A DNA stretch of 36,249 bases. Origin: Roseovarius sp. ZX-A-9 (lineage in GTDB: Bacteria; Pseudomonadota; Alphaproteobacteria; Rhodobacterales; Rhodobacteraceae). Below, piece by piece: positions 23,751-34,681 of this stretch. The position numbers were made by a program, and so were the translations under genes. Numbering within the stretch: the first letter of the stretch is position 1; each line of letters opens with the position of its first letter. The stretch spans positions 1 to 36,249 of the forward strand of contig NZ_JAPWHW010000032.1 in NCBI RefSeq assembly GCF_028369135.1, in the 5' to 3' direction. Under the pieces are notes generated by a model that had not been told where the DNA came from, made no database searches, and saw nothing but the letters and a program-made list of their open reading frames with translations.

Positions 23751-25982
23751 ATGACGGCGAACGACAGTGCAACCTACGAATGGACGGTTTCCGGGATGGA
23801 CTGTGCGTCGTGCGCCGGCAAGGTCCGGGGTGCGGTCGAACGCCTGCCTGGCGTGAGCGACGTCGATGTGGCGCTAATGACCGAGCGGCTTCGGCTGACT
23901 CTGGATGAAGGGCAGACCCCTCGCAACCAGATCGAAGCAATCGTCAAGCGGCTCGGCTACGGGATCGCGGCGAAAGGATCGAGCCCCGATCGGAAAGGCT
24001 TCGTGCTGCCGGACGATGAGCAAGCGTCCCGTGCGGACGGCTCGCGAGATGCCGCAGGACTCGAGCCCAACGCTGGATCGACAGGGCCCGAGAGCGGTCC
24101 CGGGCCCGGTTCGCGTTGGTATCAGACCGCGAAGGGCAGACTGGTGATCGGCACCGGTCTCCTCCTCGCGGCGGCATGGGCCGTGAAACTGCTCGCCTCC
24201 CAGGATGTGGCAACGTGGGCATTCATCCTCGCGACGCTCATTGGTGTCGCCCCTATCGCACGCCGCGCCGTCGCGTCCGCCAGAGCGGGGATGCCGTTCA
24301 CGATCGAGATGCTGATGACAATCGCCGCCAGCGGCGCGCTCGTCATCGACGCCGCCGAGGAAGCGGCGCTCGTCGTCTTCCTCTTCGCCGTCGGGGAGGT
24401 TCTCGAAGGTGTTGCGGCGAACAAGGCCCGCGACGGGATCCGGGCGCTCGCTCGTCTGGTACCGAAGACCGCGATCCTGGAGATCGGCGGCCGGACTCGG
24501 GTGATACCAGCCGACCAGCTGCAGGTGGACCAGATCGTTCTGGTGCGCCCGGGAGACCGGGTCCCGGCAGATGGCGAAGTTATCGAGGGCACCTCGGGCG
24601 TCGATGAGAGCGCCGTCACGGGCGAGAGTGTGCCGAAGCTGAAGGAACCCGGTGCCTCCGTCTTTGCCGGCTCCATCAATTCCGAGGCGGCGCTGCGTGT
24701 TCGGGTCACCAAGTCGGCCGAGGACAACACCATTGCCCGTATCATCCGGCTGGTCGAGGAAGCGGAAAGCGCCCGGGCCCCGACCGAGCGCTTCATCGAC
24801 CGTTTCAGCCGCATCTACATGCCGGCCGTCGTCGGAGTTGCGGTGCTGGTGGCCATCGTCCCGCCCCTCGCGTTCGGGCAAGGCTGGGATACGTGGATCT
24901 ACCGGGCGCTCGCGCTTCTCCTGATCGGATGCCCCTGCGCGCTGGTGATCTCGGTACCGGCTTCCATCGCCTCTGCGCTTTCTTCAGGCGCGCGTCGCGG
25001 GCTGCTGATGAAAGGAGGCGCCGTGATCGAGGCCGCGGCGGCCACCACGCATGTCGCATTCGACAAGACCGGAACCCTGACCCACGGACGGCCGCGCGTC
25101 ACGGACGTGGTGCCGATCTCGGGATCGGAGACAGAGGTGCTGGCGCTGGCTGCCGCCGTCGAAGCGGGGTCGAGCCATCCTCTGGCGGAGGCGATCCTGT
25201 CCCGCGCGGAAGCTGCGGGAGCGCCGTTCCTGGCCGCGACCGCCGCCAAAGCGCTTCCGGGCAAAGGGGCCGAAGCAGTCGTTGAGGGTGAAACCGCCTG
25301 GGTGGGCTCTCCACGGTTCGCCGGGGAGCGCGGTGTGTTGGACGACCACGCGCTCCGGGCGGTGGTCGGCATGGAAGATGAAGGCAAGACAGTCGTCGCG
25401 GTCTTCCGCCGGAGCCAGTTGGTCGGACTCGTAGCGCTCCGGGACGAACCCCGAGAGGATGCCGCCCGCGCGGTGCAGCAACTCAAGGCGCTTGGCATCG
25501 CGTCTGTGATGCTGACCGGCGACAACCGGCGCACGGCAGCAGCCATTTCCGCTGGGCTGGGCATTGACCATCGCGCCGAATTGATGCCCGAAGGCAAGGT
25601 CGCCGCGATCCGTGAGATGACCGCCAGAGACCGCGTGATGATGGTGGGCGACGGCATCAACGATGCCCCTGCGCTCGCCACCGCCCACATCGGAGTTGCC
25701 ATGGGCTCCGGAACGGACGTCGCGCTTGAAACCGCCGACGCCGCGATCCTGCGCAATCGCGTGACCGATGTGGCCGGCAAGATTCGCCTTGCTCGCGCAG
25801 CCATGGCGAACATCAGGCAAAATGTGGCGATCGCGCTCGGCCTTAAGGCGGTGTTTCTGGTGACGACGATCCTCGGCATTACCGGGCTGTGGATCGCGAT
25901 CCTTGCAGATACCGGCGCGACGGTGCTCGTCACACTGAACGCGCTGCGGCTTCTTGCGTTTGATCCGGAACGTGAGGCCTGA
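23751..25982 (+). CDS. zntA: P1B-2 type Zn2+/Cd2+/Pb2+-exporting ATPase
   Basis: This 743-residue metal pump has an N-terminal HMA domain with GMDCASC (Cys18, Cys21). It has the usual eight hydrophobic segments, the actuator TGES motif (DESAVTGESVPK), the transmembrane CPC metal site at 394-396 within CPCALVISVP, the phosphorylated Asp438 in DKTGT, and the hinge GDGINDAP. CPCALVISxP without the copper-type GLATP marks the Zn/Cd/Pb group. It exports metal from the cytoplasm using ATP. I chose the ATG at 23751 over the GTG at 23748; both share the GGAAGG upstream. The gene is divergent from merR and shares its operator. Confidence 0.93.
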   Translation: MTANDSATYEWTVSGMDCASCAGKVRGAVERLPGVSDVDVALMTERLRLTLDEGQTPRNQIEAIVKRLGYGIAAKGSSPDRKGFVLPDDEQASRADGSRDAAGLEPNAGSTGPESGPGPGSRWYQTAKGRLVIGTGLLLAAAWAVKLLASQDVATWAFILATLIGVAPIARRAVASARAGMPFTIEMLMTIAASGALVIDAAEEAALVVFLFAVGEVLEGVAANKARDGIRALARLVPKTAILEIGGRTRVIPADQLQVDQIVLVRPGDRVPADGEVIEGTSGVDESAVTGESVPKLKEPGASVFAGSINSEAALRVRVTKSAEDNTIARIIRLVEEAESARAPTERFIDRFSRIYMPAVVGVAVLVAIVPPLAFGQGWDTWIYRALALLLIGCPCALVISVPASIASALSSGARRGLLMKGGAVIEAAAATTHVAFDKTGTLTHGRPRVTDVVPISGSETEVLALAAAVEAGSSHPLAEAILSRAEAAGAPFLAATAAKALPGKGAEAVVEGETAWVGSPRFAGERGVLDDHALRAVVGMEDEGKTVVAVFRRSQLVGLVALRDEPREDAARAVQQLKALGIASVMLTGDNRRTAAAISAGLGIDHRAELMPEGKVAAIREMTARDRVMMVGDGINDAPALATAHIGVAMGSGTDVALETADAAILRNRVTDVAGKIRLARAAMANIRQNVAIALGLKAVFLVTTILGITGLWIAILADTGATVLVTLNALRLLAFDPEREA

Positions 25983-26081
25983 GATCAGATCATCGGCAGG
26001 GCGATGGTTCCGCTGCCATGCCGCAGGGCCGAGCGCTGAGAACATAAACCTCGGGGTACTGTTCCGCCGCGAGTGCTCAAC

Positions 26082-26479
26082 ATGCTGCAACTGGAATCGG
26101 GCTTCTGCTCGGTTTCGCACTGGTGGCCGCCATCTGGTCGCGCACCACTACGGGGCTATTGGCCGTCCGGGGCGTGAAGCCGAACTCGAAAGAGAGACCG
26201 CAGGCGGCGATCATGGTGGCGTTCGTCGGGCTGCTCGCGCTCCACACGATTGAAATCCTGGCTTTCGCCGCAGTCTACAGGGCGCTGCAGGGCTGGGGCG
26301 TGGGAGGCTTCGACGGCAGCTACGACCCATGCTGGAGCGGCCTGATCTACTTCTCCGGCGTCAACTTCGCCACGCTCGGGTACACGCAGATCGAGGCAAC
26401 CGGGCCGATACGGATGGTCAACATGATGCAGTCGCTCGGCGGCTTCATTGTGCTGACCTGGTCGGCGACGTTCCTCTAA
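26082..26479 (+). pseudogene. two-helix potassium-channel-like protein, broken
   Basis: The frame from about 26093 encodes two hydrophobic helices flanking VNFATLGYTQIEATGPIRMV. The TLGY here resembles the K+ channel filter T-x-G-Y, and the gene matches 'ion channel' proteins of Rhodobacterales. It has two defects. The likely ATG (26082, MLQL) is out of frame with the rest, and one extra base near 26093 would restore MLQLGIGLLLGFAL. The frame also stops at 26479 directly after the second helix (LTWSATFL), where the family continues. It is therefore a relic or a mis-sequenced gene. An in-frame GTG at 26123 could start only a short product. Confidence 0.6.
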
Positions 26480-26532
26480 CTCGGTCTGCGAACTGGCCTG
26501 GCGCGAGTAGCAGCCGACGACCATGGGGAATG

Positions 26533-26994
26533 TCAGTTTGCCTCCGACACCCTCTCTTGGTATCGGCGCTCGCGCTCTGGCCATGTGCTCTTGATGTAGT
26601 CGAGAACGGCGCGGATGTCCGCGTCGCTCAGCACGTCTGCGAAGCCGGGCATGTCGCTCTCGTATCCGCCGCCGACCACGGCGGCGGTGCCTTCCCTAAC
26701 GATGCGGAACAGGACATCGTCAGGATGGTGCCAGGTGTGGCCGCTGGCGTCGTGGGGTGGCGCCGGCAACCGGCCGGACGGAAGCGGCGAGCGCCAGCCC
26801 GGCTGGCCCTCCAGTTCCGCGCCGTGGCAGGCGGCGCACTGATCCGCATAGATCTGGCGTCCTTGCGCGATGATGTCCGCCGACGCCACGGCGGTGGATG
26901 CGGTACCGGCATAACGCCAGCCAGCAAAGACCGCGAGGATCACACCTCCGACGACCAGACCGATCACGACAGTATTTCGGAGAGCTTTTTTCAA
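26533..26994 (-). CDS. membrane-anchored class I cytochrome c
   Basis: This 153-residue protein has one N-terminal transmembrane helix (about residues 8-26) and a heme site CAACH (Cys53, Cys56, His57) in ADQCAACHGAELEG. A distal ligand candidate is the methionine of ESDMPGFADVL. The periplasmic domain would carry one covalent heme. The only start that includes the helix is the TTG at 26994, preceded by GGGGATAGACG; an upstream in-frame stop rules out anything longer. It diverges from the small exported protein and the multicopper oxidase. It could pass electrons from copper oxidation to the respiratory chain, but that is inferred. Confidence 0.88.
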   Translation of the reverse strand: MKKALRNTVVIGLVVGGVILAVFAGWRYAGTASTAVASADIIAQGRQIYADQCAACHGAELEGQPGWRSPLPSGRLPAPPHDASGHTWHHPDDVLFRIVREGTAAVVGGGYESDMPGFADVLSDADIRAVLDYIKSTWPERERRYQERVSEAN

Positions 26995-27075
26995 GACGTC
27001 TATCCCCGATCACTGCGGAATAACATTCGCGTTTGGTCGAGACCACGTTGTGCCAGCGGCGAGGCGCCTGCGACA

Positions 27076-27474
27076 ATGGACATTCTCGTGAGCAATGCCT
27101 ATCTTTGCAGCATGCTCGAACGTGTCGTCACCATGCTTGCCATACTCGCGATCACCGTGGTGACGACGGTGACCTCCGCGCATGCGACACGCATGAGCAT
27201 GAATTCCGGTGTGGATCACGCGATGCATGTCGCCGACATGATGCACTCTCCGGTCATTTCGGGCTTCGACTGTGACGCTGGAGAGCACTGTGGATCGGCC
27301 GATGCCGAGATGTGCGAGTTCGTATGCGCAGGCCTCTCTGCCTTCCTGACGTCGGCAGGCGAGGAAGCCGGGCACGCCTACGGCGCCGCCAGTCATGACG
27401 TCCCGTCCGCGGCAATCCACGTCAGCCGTGCGCCGGGACTGAACGAACGACCTCCCAAGCTCCGTCTCCTCTGA
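27076..27474 (+). CDS. exported Cys/His/Met-rich protein, unknown
   Basis: This 132-residue protein begins at ATG 27076 (MDILVSNAYLCSMLERVVTM); an alternative start is the ATG at 27112. A hydrophobic helix (MLAILAITVVTTVTSAHA) fits a signal peptide. The mature part has Met and His clusters (MHVADMMHSPV) and several Cys residues (FDCDAGEHCGSADAEMCEFVC). It ends APGLNERPPKLRLL, like other periplasmic copper-linked proteins. No domain is recognised. Its position just before a copper oxidase suggests a periplasmic copper-binding role. A longer in-frame extension (to 26329) is antisense to the cytochrome gene and was rejected. Confidence 0.65.
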   Translation: MDILVSNAYLCSMLERVVTMLAILAITVVTTVTSAHATRMSMNSGVDHAMHVADMMHSPVISGFDCDAGEHCGSADAEMCEFVCAGLSAFLTSAGEEAGHAYGAASHDVPSAAIHVSRAPGLNERPPKLRLL

Positions 27475-27476
27475 GC

Positions 27477-27501
27477 GCGCCCGGGCAGACGCCCGAGGCG
27501 C
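27477..27501. repeat. GC-rich hairpin between two copper-island genes
   Basis: GCGCCCGGGC (27477-27486) pairs with GCCCGAGGCGC (27491-27501) with one bulged A across the loop AGAC. There is no T-run, so it is more likely a transcript-stabilising or attenuating hairpin than a full terminator. Confidence 0.45.
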
Positions 27502-27546
27502 CCCATCGGTATTGATGAACGGGACGGAAGTCCCGAGGAGACGACC

Positions 27547-29100
27547 ATGAACATGCTTTCTCGACGCGGCTTTCTTGCCGCAAGTGCGGCCGCCATTGGC
27601 GCTGCACACTTGCCCCGCATCGCCTTCGCGCAAGGGGTGGCGCCGATCAGCCTCTCCGCTGCGACGCGCACGCTCGACATCGACGGTCGCGCTGCCACGG
27701 TCTTCGGGCTTGCCGGCCCCGGCGGTCAGGGACTGATCCTCGACCCCGGCCAGAGGTTCCGGGTCGATCTGACCAACGACCTAGACGTCGGTACCATCAT
27801 CCACTGGCACGGACAGATCCCGCCCAACGCGCAGGACGGTGTGCCGGACATGCCGATGCCCCTCCTCGCACCGGGTGAAACCCGATCCTACGACTTCGAG
27901 GCACGGCCCGGCACGCACTGGATGCACAGCCATGTGCCCACCCAGGAGATGCAGCTGCTCGCCGCGCCGCTGATCGTGCGCTCGGCCGAGGACGTTGCTG
28001 CCGACCGGCAAGACGTCGTGATGTTCCTTCATGACTTCTCCTTCAAGGCCCCCGAGGAGGTTCTGGCCGAGATCGGCGCAGGTCATGGCGGCGGGCACGG
28101 CGCGGGCCATGGTGCCGGTGCATTGCCCGATCAGGGCGCTCCCATGGGAGGCATGGGGGCGATGCAGGGCATGGATCACGGGGCCATGGGCCATGGCGCC
28201 ACGGGCGGCATGCCGATGGGCAACATGCCCCGAATGGGCGGGATGATGGGTATGGGCGGCCAGATGGGCGGCATGGCCATGGACCTGAACGACTATGACT
28301 GGGACGCCTATCTCGCCAATGACCGGACCCTGTCGGACCCGGAGGTGGTCCAGGTCGAGCGCGGTGGCCGTATCCGGCTTCGGGTCATCAACGCCGCTGC
28401 GGCGACGGTATTCTGGATCGAGACCGGCGGTGCCGAGGCGCGGCTGGTCGCGGTAGATGGGCACGCGGTCGAACCTCTCGCCGGCACGCGGTTCGGTCTG
28501 GCAATGGGCCAGCGTCTGGACATCGAGATCGACCTGCCGCACGAAGGCGGCGCCTGGCCGATCCTCGCCCTGCGCGAAGGCGCGCGCGAGCGCACCGGCC
28601 TGATCCTCGCCACGCAGGGTGCCGAAGTGCGGCGTCTCGATGCAATGGCGGATGCCGAAGCGCCCGCGTTCGACACCGATCTGGCGCAGGAGGCGCGCCT
28701 CATCGCGCTGGACGCTCTGCCGGATCGACCCGTGGACCGCAGCCAGATGCTGATGCTGGGCGGTTCGATGCAGCCGTACGTCTGGACGATAAACGGGGCA
28801 GTCTGGGGCCAGCACCAGCCGATCACCGCACGCAGCGGTGAGCGGGTCGTGCTGTCGTTCCACAACATGTCGATGATGGCGCACCCGATGCATCTGCACG
28901 GCCATGTGTTCCAGGTCGTCGGGCTGAACGGGCGTCGGGTCGCCGGTGCACTACGCGACACGGTTCACGTGCCACCGATGTCGATGGTCGATGTCGCCCT
29001 CGATGTCGGTGAGGCCGCCCGATGGATGCTGCATTGCCACCACATGCCGCACCTTACGACGGGGATGATGACCGAATTCGCGGTCACGGCGTCCGTCTGA
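27547..29100 (+). CDS. periplasmic multicopper oxidase (CueO/CopA-like)
   Basis: This 517-residue enzyme has a twin-arginine signal (SRRGFLAASAAAIGA). It has all four copper motifs of the cupredoxin oxidases: HWHG at 86-89, HWMHSH at 124-129, HPMHLHGH near 440, and HCHHMPH near 496. A Met/His/Gly-rich segment spans about 178-246 (GAGHGGGHGAGH, MGGMGAMQGMDHG, GGMMGMGGQMGG). This resembles the Met-rich insert through which CueO takes up Cu(I). The reaction would be oxidation of Cu(I) to the less toxic Cu(II) with reduction of O2. A GAGGAG lies six bases before the ATG. It heads the copper gene series. Confidence 0.93.
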   Translation: MNMLSRRGFLAASAAAIGAAHLPRIAFAQGVAPISLSAATRTLDIDGRAATVFGLAGPGGQGLILDPGQRFRVDLTNDLDVGTIIHWHGQIPPNAQDGVPDMPMPLLAPGETRSYDFEARPGTHWMHSHVPTQEMQLLAAPLIVRSAEDVAADRQDVVMFLHDFSFKAPEEVLAEIGAGHGGGHGAGHGAGALPDQGAPMGGMGAMQGMDHGAMGHGATGGMPMGNMPRMGGMMGMGGQMGGMAMDLNDYDWDAYLANDRTLSDPEVVQVERGGRIRLRVINAAAATVFWIETGGAEARLVAVDGHAVEPLAGTRFGLAMGQRLDIEIDLPHEGGAWPILALREGARERTGLILATQGAEVRRLDAMADAEAPAFDTDLAQEARLIALDALPDRPVDRSQMLMLGGSMQPYVWTINGAVWGQHQPITARSGERVVLSFHNMSMMAHPMHLHGHVFQVVGLNGRRVAGALRDTVHVPPMSMVDVALDVGEAARWMLHCHHMPHLTTGMMTEFAVTASV

Positions 29101-29220
29101 TCCCAGCGGGTCGTCCGGACATGGCGCCCCGCCCGGCACCGATCCTGGTCTGTCCTGCCCCATGTTGTCGTGAGGGCCGGCCAAAAGACGCACCCTGCGG
29201 GTAAAAATCAGGAGGATGAG

Positions 29221-29349
29221 ATGATGAACTGGAACGACATGGGCCCCGGAATGGGTTTCGGAATGGGGTTTGGCTGGCTCTTCGGCCTGCTGATCCTCGT
29301 GCTGCTGGTTTTGGCCATAGCAGCGCTGATCAAGTATCTTCGGAAATAG
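29221..29349 (+). CDS. 42-residue membrane peptide in the copper operon
   Basis: A strong AGGAGG lies five bases before ATG 29221. The product starts MMNWNDMGPGMGFGMGFGWL and continues with one transmembrane helix (LFGLLILVLLVLAIAALI) and a basic end (KYLRK). The Met-rich N terminus could bind Cu(I) at the periplasmic face. The frame is too short for most gene finders. It sits between the oxidase and the DUF302 gene, with 120 bases upstream and 16 downstream. Confidence 0.75.
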   Translation: MMNWNDMGPGMGFGMGFGWLFGLLILVLLVLAIAALIKYLRK

Positions 29350-29365
29350 AAAAAAGGAGTTGGCA

Positions 29366-29752
29366 ATGACCTACACGATCAATCGAATGTTCCCCGACGC
29401 CGGTATCGACGACGTCGACGCTCGCGCGCGGAAGGCCCTCACCGACCACGGCTTCGGCATCCTGACCGAGATCGACGTCAAGGCGACGATGAAGAAGAAG
29501 CTAGATGTCGAGATGCCCGCCTACCGCATCCTCGGCGCCTGCAACCCCAAGATGGCGCATCAGGCCATCGGGATCGAACCGCGCGTCGGTGCGATGCTGC
29601 CATGCAACGTCATCCTGCGCGAGGTCGACGGTGGCGTGGAAGTCAGCGCCATCGATCCTGTGGCGTCGATGCAGGCGATTGAGAACGCCGAACTGACGGC
29701 CGTGGCGGGCGAGGTGCGCGACCTCCTGGCGAAGGCCGTCGCGGCGGTCTGA
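29366..29752 (+). CDS. DUF302 family protein
   Basis: This 128-residue cytoplasmic protein starts MTYTINRMFPDAGIDDVDAR and has the DUF302 features KKKLDVEMPAYRILGACNPK and AIGIEPRVGAMLPCNVILRE. The family is small and its molecular function is not settled. Members often occur in metal- or sulfur-related operons. I chose the ATG at 29366 (AAAGGAG, six bases upstream) over the TTG two codons earlier. The stop is one base before the TVP38 start. Confidence 0.9.
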   Translation: MTYTINRMFPDAGIDDVDARARKALTDHGFGILTEIDVKATMKKKLDVEMPAYRILGACNPKMAHQAIGIEPRVGAMLPCNVILREVDGGVEVSAIDPVASMQAIENAELTAVAGEVRDLLAKAVAAV

Positions 29753-29753
29753 G

Positions 29754-30428
29754 ATGAGCCTGCGCGTCACCATTCTCGCGGGCCTTGCGATCCTCGGCAT
29801 CGGACTGCTCGCTGTCTGGCAGTTCGCGCCTTCGGTGTTCGCCGAGGCGCGCAGCCTCCTGGAGCCCGAGCGTCTGGAAACGCTGGTGGCGCGTGCGGGT
29901 CTCTGGGGGCCGGTCCTGATCGTCACGCTTATGACCATCGCGGTCGTGGCCAGCCCAATCCCGAGTGCACCCATCGCACTGGCGGCCGGAGCGGCCTACG
30001 GACATCTCTGGGGGACCGTGCAGGTCGTCATCGGCGCCGAGCTCGGGGCGCTGATCGCCTTCGGTCTCGCACGGGTTCTGGGGCATGACGTCCTGCGGCG
30101 GGTGTTCGGGGACCGCGTCGATGCCGGGCTGCTCGGCTCGCAGAACGCGTTGACGGCGACGGTTCTTGCCAGCCGCCTGATGCCCTTCGTATCCTTCGAC
30201 ATGATCAGCTACGCGGCCGGACTGAGCCGATTGCACGCCTGGCGTTTCGCCTTGGCAACACTGGCGGGGATCATTCCGGCAAGCTTCCTGCTGGCCCATT
30301 TCGGCGGCGAGGCGGTGAGCGGAGATCTGGGCCGGGCGACATGGGCAGTACTTGGCCTCGGCCTCTTGACGGGCCTGCCACTGCTTTGGGTAGCCATGCG
30401 GCAAAAGCCTGAAAAGGGAAATCCATGA
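29754..30428 (+). CDS. TVP38/TMEM64-type (DedA-like) membrane protein
   Basis: This 224-residue inner-membrane protein has about six hydrophobic helices and the family region SPIPSAPIALAAGAAYGHLW then GTVQVVIGAELGALIAFGLA. The later block RLMPFVSFDMISYAAGLSRL is also typical. The DedA/TVP38 superfamily is linked to lipid scrambling and membrane homeostasis. The exact role in metal resistance is not known. It starts immediately after DUF302 and overlaps the permease by four bases. Confidence 0.88.
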   Translation: MSLRVTILAGLAILGIGLLAVWQFAPSVFAEARSLLEPERLETLVARAGLWGPVLIVTLMTIAVVASPIPSAPIALAAGAAYGHLWGTVQVVIGAELGALIAFGLARVLGHDVLRRVFGDRVDAGLLGSQNALTATVLASRLMPFVSFDMISYAAGLSRLHAWRFALATLAGIIPASFLLAHFGGEAVSGDLGRATWAVLGLGLLTGLPLLWVAMRQKPEKGNP

Positions 30429-31735
30429 CCGGAAGCGAGTACCAGAAGAACAGCATCACCCTTTCCGGTGCGGTAGCCATGGGCACCGGCGTGATGATCG
30501 GCGCGGGCATCTTCGCGCTGACCGGCCAGATCGCCGAACTCGCCGGGCCTCTCTTCCCGCTCTCGTTCGTGGTCGGCGCCATCGTGACCGCCTTCAGCGC
30601 CTACACCTATATCAAGATGTCGAACGCATACCCGTCTGCGGGCGGCATCGGGATGATCCTGAAGAAAGCCTACGGACCGACGACGGTCGCGGCGGGCGCA
30701 GCTCTCCTGATGGCGCTGTCGATGGTCATCAACGAAAGCCTCGTCGCTCGCACCTTCGGAACCTACACCCTGCGAGCCTTCGGCGGCGATCCGGACAGCA
30801 TTCTCGTGCCGGTCCTCGGCGTGGGGCTGATCGTCTTCGCCTATCTCGTGAACGTCTCTGGCAACCGGTCGGTCGGGCTGCTGTCCATTATCATGGCCAT
30901 TCTCAAGGTGGGCGGCATTGCGCTGTTCGGGGCGGCCGGTCTGTGGGCCAGCGGCATTTCGTTCGAAGCGTCGGGCGGAGATTTTCGTGCGGGTGGGTTC
31001 GTGGCGTCGGTCGCGCTGTCCATTCTCGCCTTCAAGGGGTTCACGACCATCACCAACAGCGGCGCCGAGGTGACCAATCCGCATCGGAACGTGGGCCGGG
31101 CCATAGTCCTGTCCATCGCCATCTGCGTCGTCGTCTACCTGCTGGTCGCATTCGCGGTCGGCTCCAGCCTGCCGCTCGATCGCATCGTGGCGGCGAAGGA
31201 CTACGCGCTGGCTGAAGCGGCCCAACCAGCCCTCGGGCAAACCGGCTTCTACCTGACGGTGGCGCTTGCGCTGGTGGCAACTGCCTCGGGCCTGATCGCC
31301 AGCGTGTTTGCCGTCTCGCGGATGCTGGCGATGCTGACGGACATGAAGATGATCCCGCACAGCCATTTCGGGATGCCAGGCACGATCAAGGACCACACAC
31401 TCGTCTACACCGTCGTGATCGCAGGCTTCCTGACGGTCTTCTTCGACCTCAGCCGCATCGCCTCGCTCGGGGCCTTCTTCTATCTGGTGATGGACATGAT
31501 CATCCATTTCGGCGTGTTCCGGCATCTGCGCGAAGAAATCGGCGCTCGGGGCTGGGTGTTGCTGACGGCAATCGCACTTGATGCCGTGGTGCTGGCCGCC
31601 TTCGCCGCGATGAAATGGCAGTCCGACCCCTTGATCGTCGTCCTGGGTGCGATCGGCATGGCGCTGGTGTTCCTGTTCGTCGGAATCTTCCTCGCACGGA
31701 ATCCCGCCCTGGAAGGCGCTCACGACCACCATTGA
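30425..31735 (+). CDS. APC-superfamily amino-acid/polyamine permease
   Basis: This 436-residue integral membrane protein has about twelve helices. The N-terminal motif reads ITLSGAVAMGTGVMIGAGIF, the APC helix-1 break ('G-x-G-x-G'), followed by ALTGQIAELAGPLFPLSFVV. It probably moves an amino acid, polyamine or similar solute with a proton or by exchange. Why it sits in a copper operon is unclear; one possibility is uptake of metal-chelating or redox-active amino acids. It overlaps the TVP38 gene by ATGA. Confidence 0.88.
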   Translation: MTGSEYQKNSITLSGAVAMGTGVMIGAGIFALTGQIAELAGPLFPLSFVVGAIVTAFSAYTYIKMSNAYPSAGGIGMILKKAYGPTTVAAGAALLMALSMVINESLVARTFGTYTLRAFGGDPDSILVPVLGVGLIVFAYLVNVSGNRSVGLLSIIMAILKVGGIALFGAAGLWASGISFEASGGDFRAGGFVASVALSILAFKGFTTITNSGAEVTNPHRNVGRAIVLSIAICVVVYLLVAFAVGSSLPLDRIVAAKDYALAEAAQPALGQTGFYLTVALALVATASGLIASVFAVSRMLAMLTDMKMIPHSHFGMPGTIKDHTLVYTVVIAGFLTVFFDLSRIASLGAFFYLVMDMIIHFGVFRHLREEIGARGWVLLTAIALDAVVLAAFAAMKWQSDPLIVVLGAIGMALVFLFVGIFLARNPALEGAHDHH

Positions 31736-31742
31736 AAAGAGC

Positions 31743-31773
31743 TTGAGCTTCCAACGGCTGGAAGCGGCAAGCT
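31743..31773 (+). promoter_or_regulatory. CueR-like operator/promoter for the copper ATPase
   Basis: TTGAGC (31743-31748) is followed by the perfect dyad GCTTCCA-ACGGC-TGGAAGC (31747-31765). This is the shape of CueR and HmrR operators that lie in the 19-20-bp spacer of copper promoters. A weak -10 (CAAGCT, 31768-31773) fits this spacing. The ATPase starts 30 bases on. Confidence 0.6.
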
Positions 31774-31802
31774 GAAACAAGAGATCGAAAGGCTGGCAGA
31801 CT

Positions 31803-34136
<2,334 letters not shown>

Positions 34137-34175
34137 TCTGCCAGCCCACACATCCAACCTCGAAAGGAACATCAG

Positions 34176-34655
34176 ATGACCCAAGACATGTTTTCCCGCC
34201 GCAAGCTCCTGATCGGCACAGCTGCGCTGGCGGCTGCGTCGCCCTTGAGGGCTCTGGCGCAAGGCGCCGGTCCGGCGATCCACGTGATGAAGGACCCCAA
34301 CTGCGGCTGCTGCTCGGCCTGGATCGAGATCCTCGAGAACGACGGCTTCGCCGTCACGACCGAGGCGAGCGCCGGGACGCTTCTGATGCGCTACAAGCTG
34401 GACAACGGCATCCCGCAGGAGATGGTCTCCTGCCATACGGGTCGTGTGGATGGTTACATTATCGAGGGTCACGTCCCTGTTGCCGACATTCGCCGTCTCC
34501 TGCTGGAACGCCCCGACGCGGTCGGCCTCGCAGTGCCAGGCATGCCCTACGGCTCGCCCGGGATGGGACCGGAAAGCCAGCGCGAGGCCTACGACGTGTT
34601 TCTGATCCGGCGCGACGGATCGAACGAGGTCTTTACCAGCTACGCTGCTGCCTGA
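34176..34655 (+). CDS. DUF411 periplasmic metal-binding protein
   Basis: This 159-residue protein has a Tat-type signal (SRRKLLIGTAALAAASPLRA, then LAQG). A conserved cysteine motif, DPNCGCCSAWIEIL (Cys43, Cys45, Cys46), is followed by VSCHTG and GMPYGSPGM. DUF411 proteins bind copper and sit in copper and silver resistance loci. AAAGGA lies five bases before the ATG. It is the last gene of the plus-strand metal series and meets the phage genes tail to tail. Confidence 0.9.
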   Translation: MTQDMFSRRKLLIGTAALAAASPLRALAQGAGPAIHVMKDPNCGCCSAWIEILENDGFAVTTEASAGTLLMRYKLDNGIPQEMVSCHTGRVDGYIIEGHVPVADIRRLLLERPDAVGLAVPGMPYGSPGMGPESQREAYDVFLIRRDGSNEVFTSYAAA

Positions 34656-34681
34656 CCTTGAGGCTCCAATTCGGCTCTTGA

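Noticed and set aside
26329..27075. Long upstream extension of the small exported protein
   Set aside because: It runs through the channel relic and antisense to the cytochrome c gene; only the part from 27076 has a signal peptide and sensible composition.
29501..30404. Minus-strand frames opposite DUF302 and the TVP38 gene
   Set aside because: Antisense shadows lacking domains; the plus-strand genes have clear ribosome binding sites and family matches.
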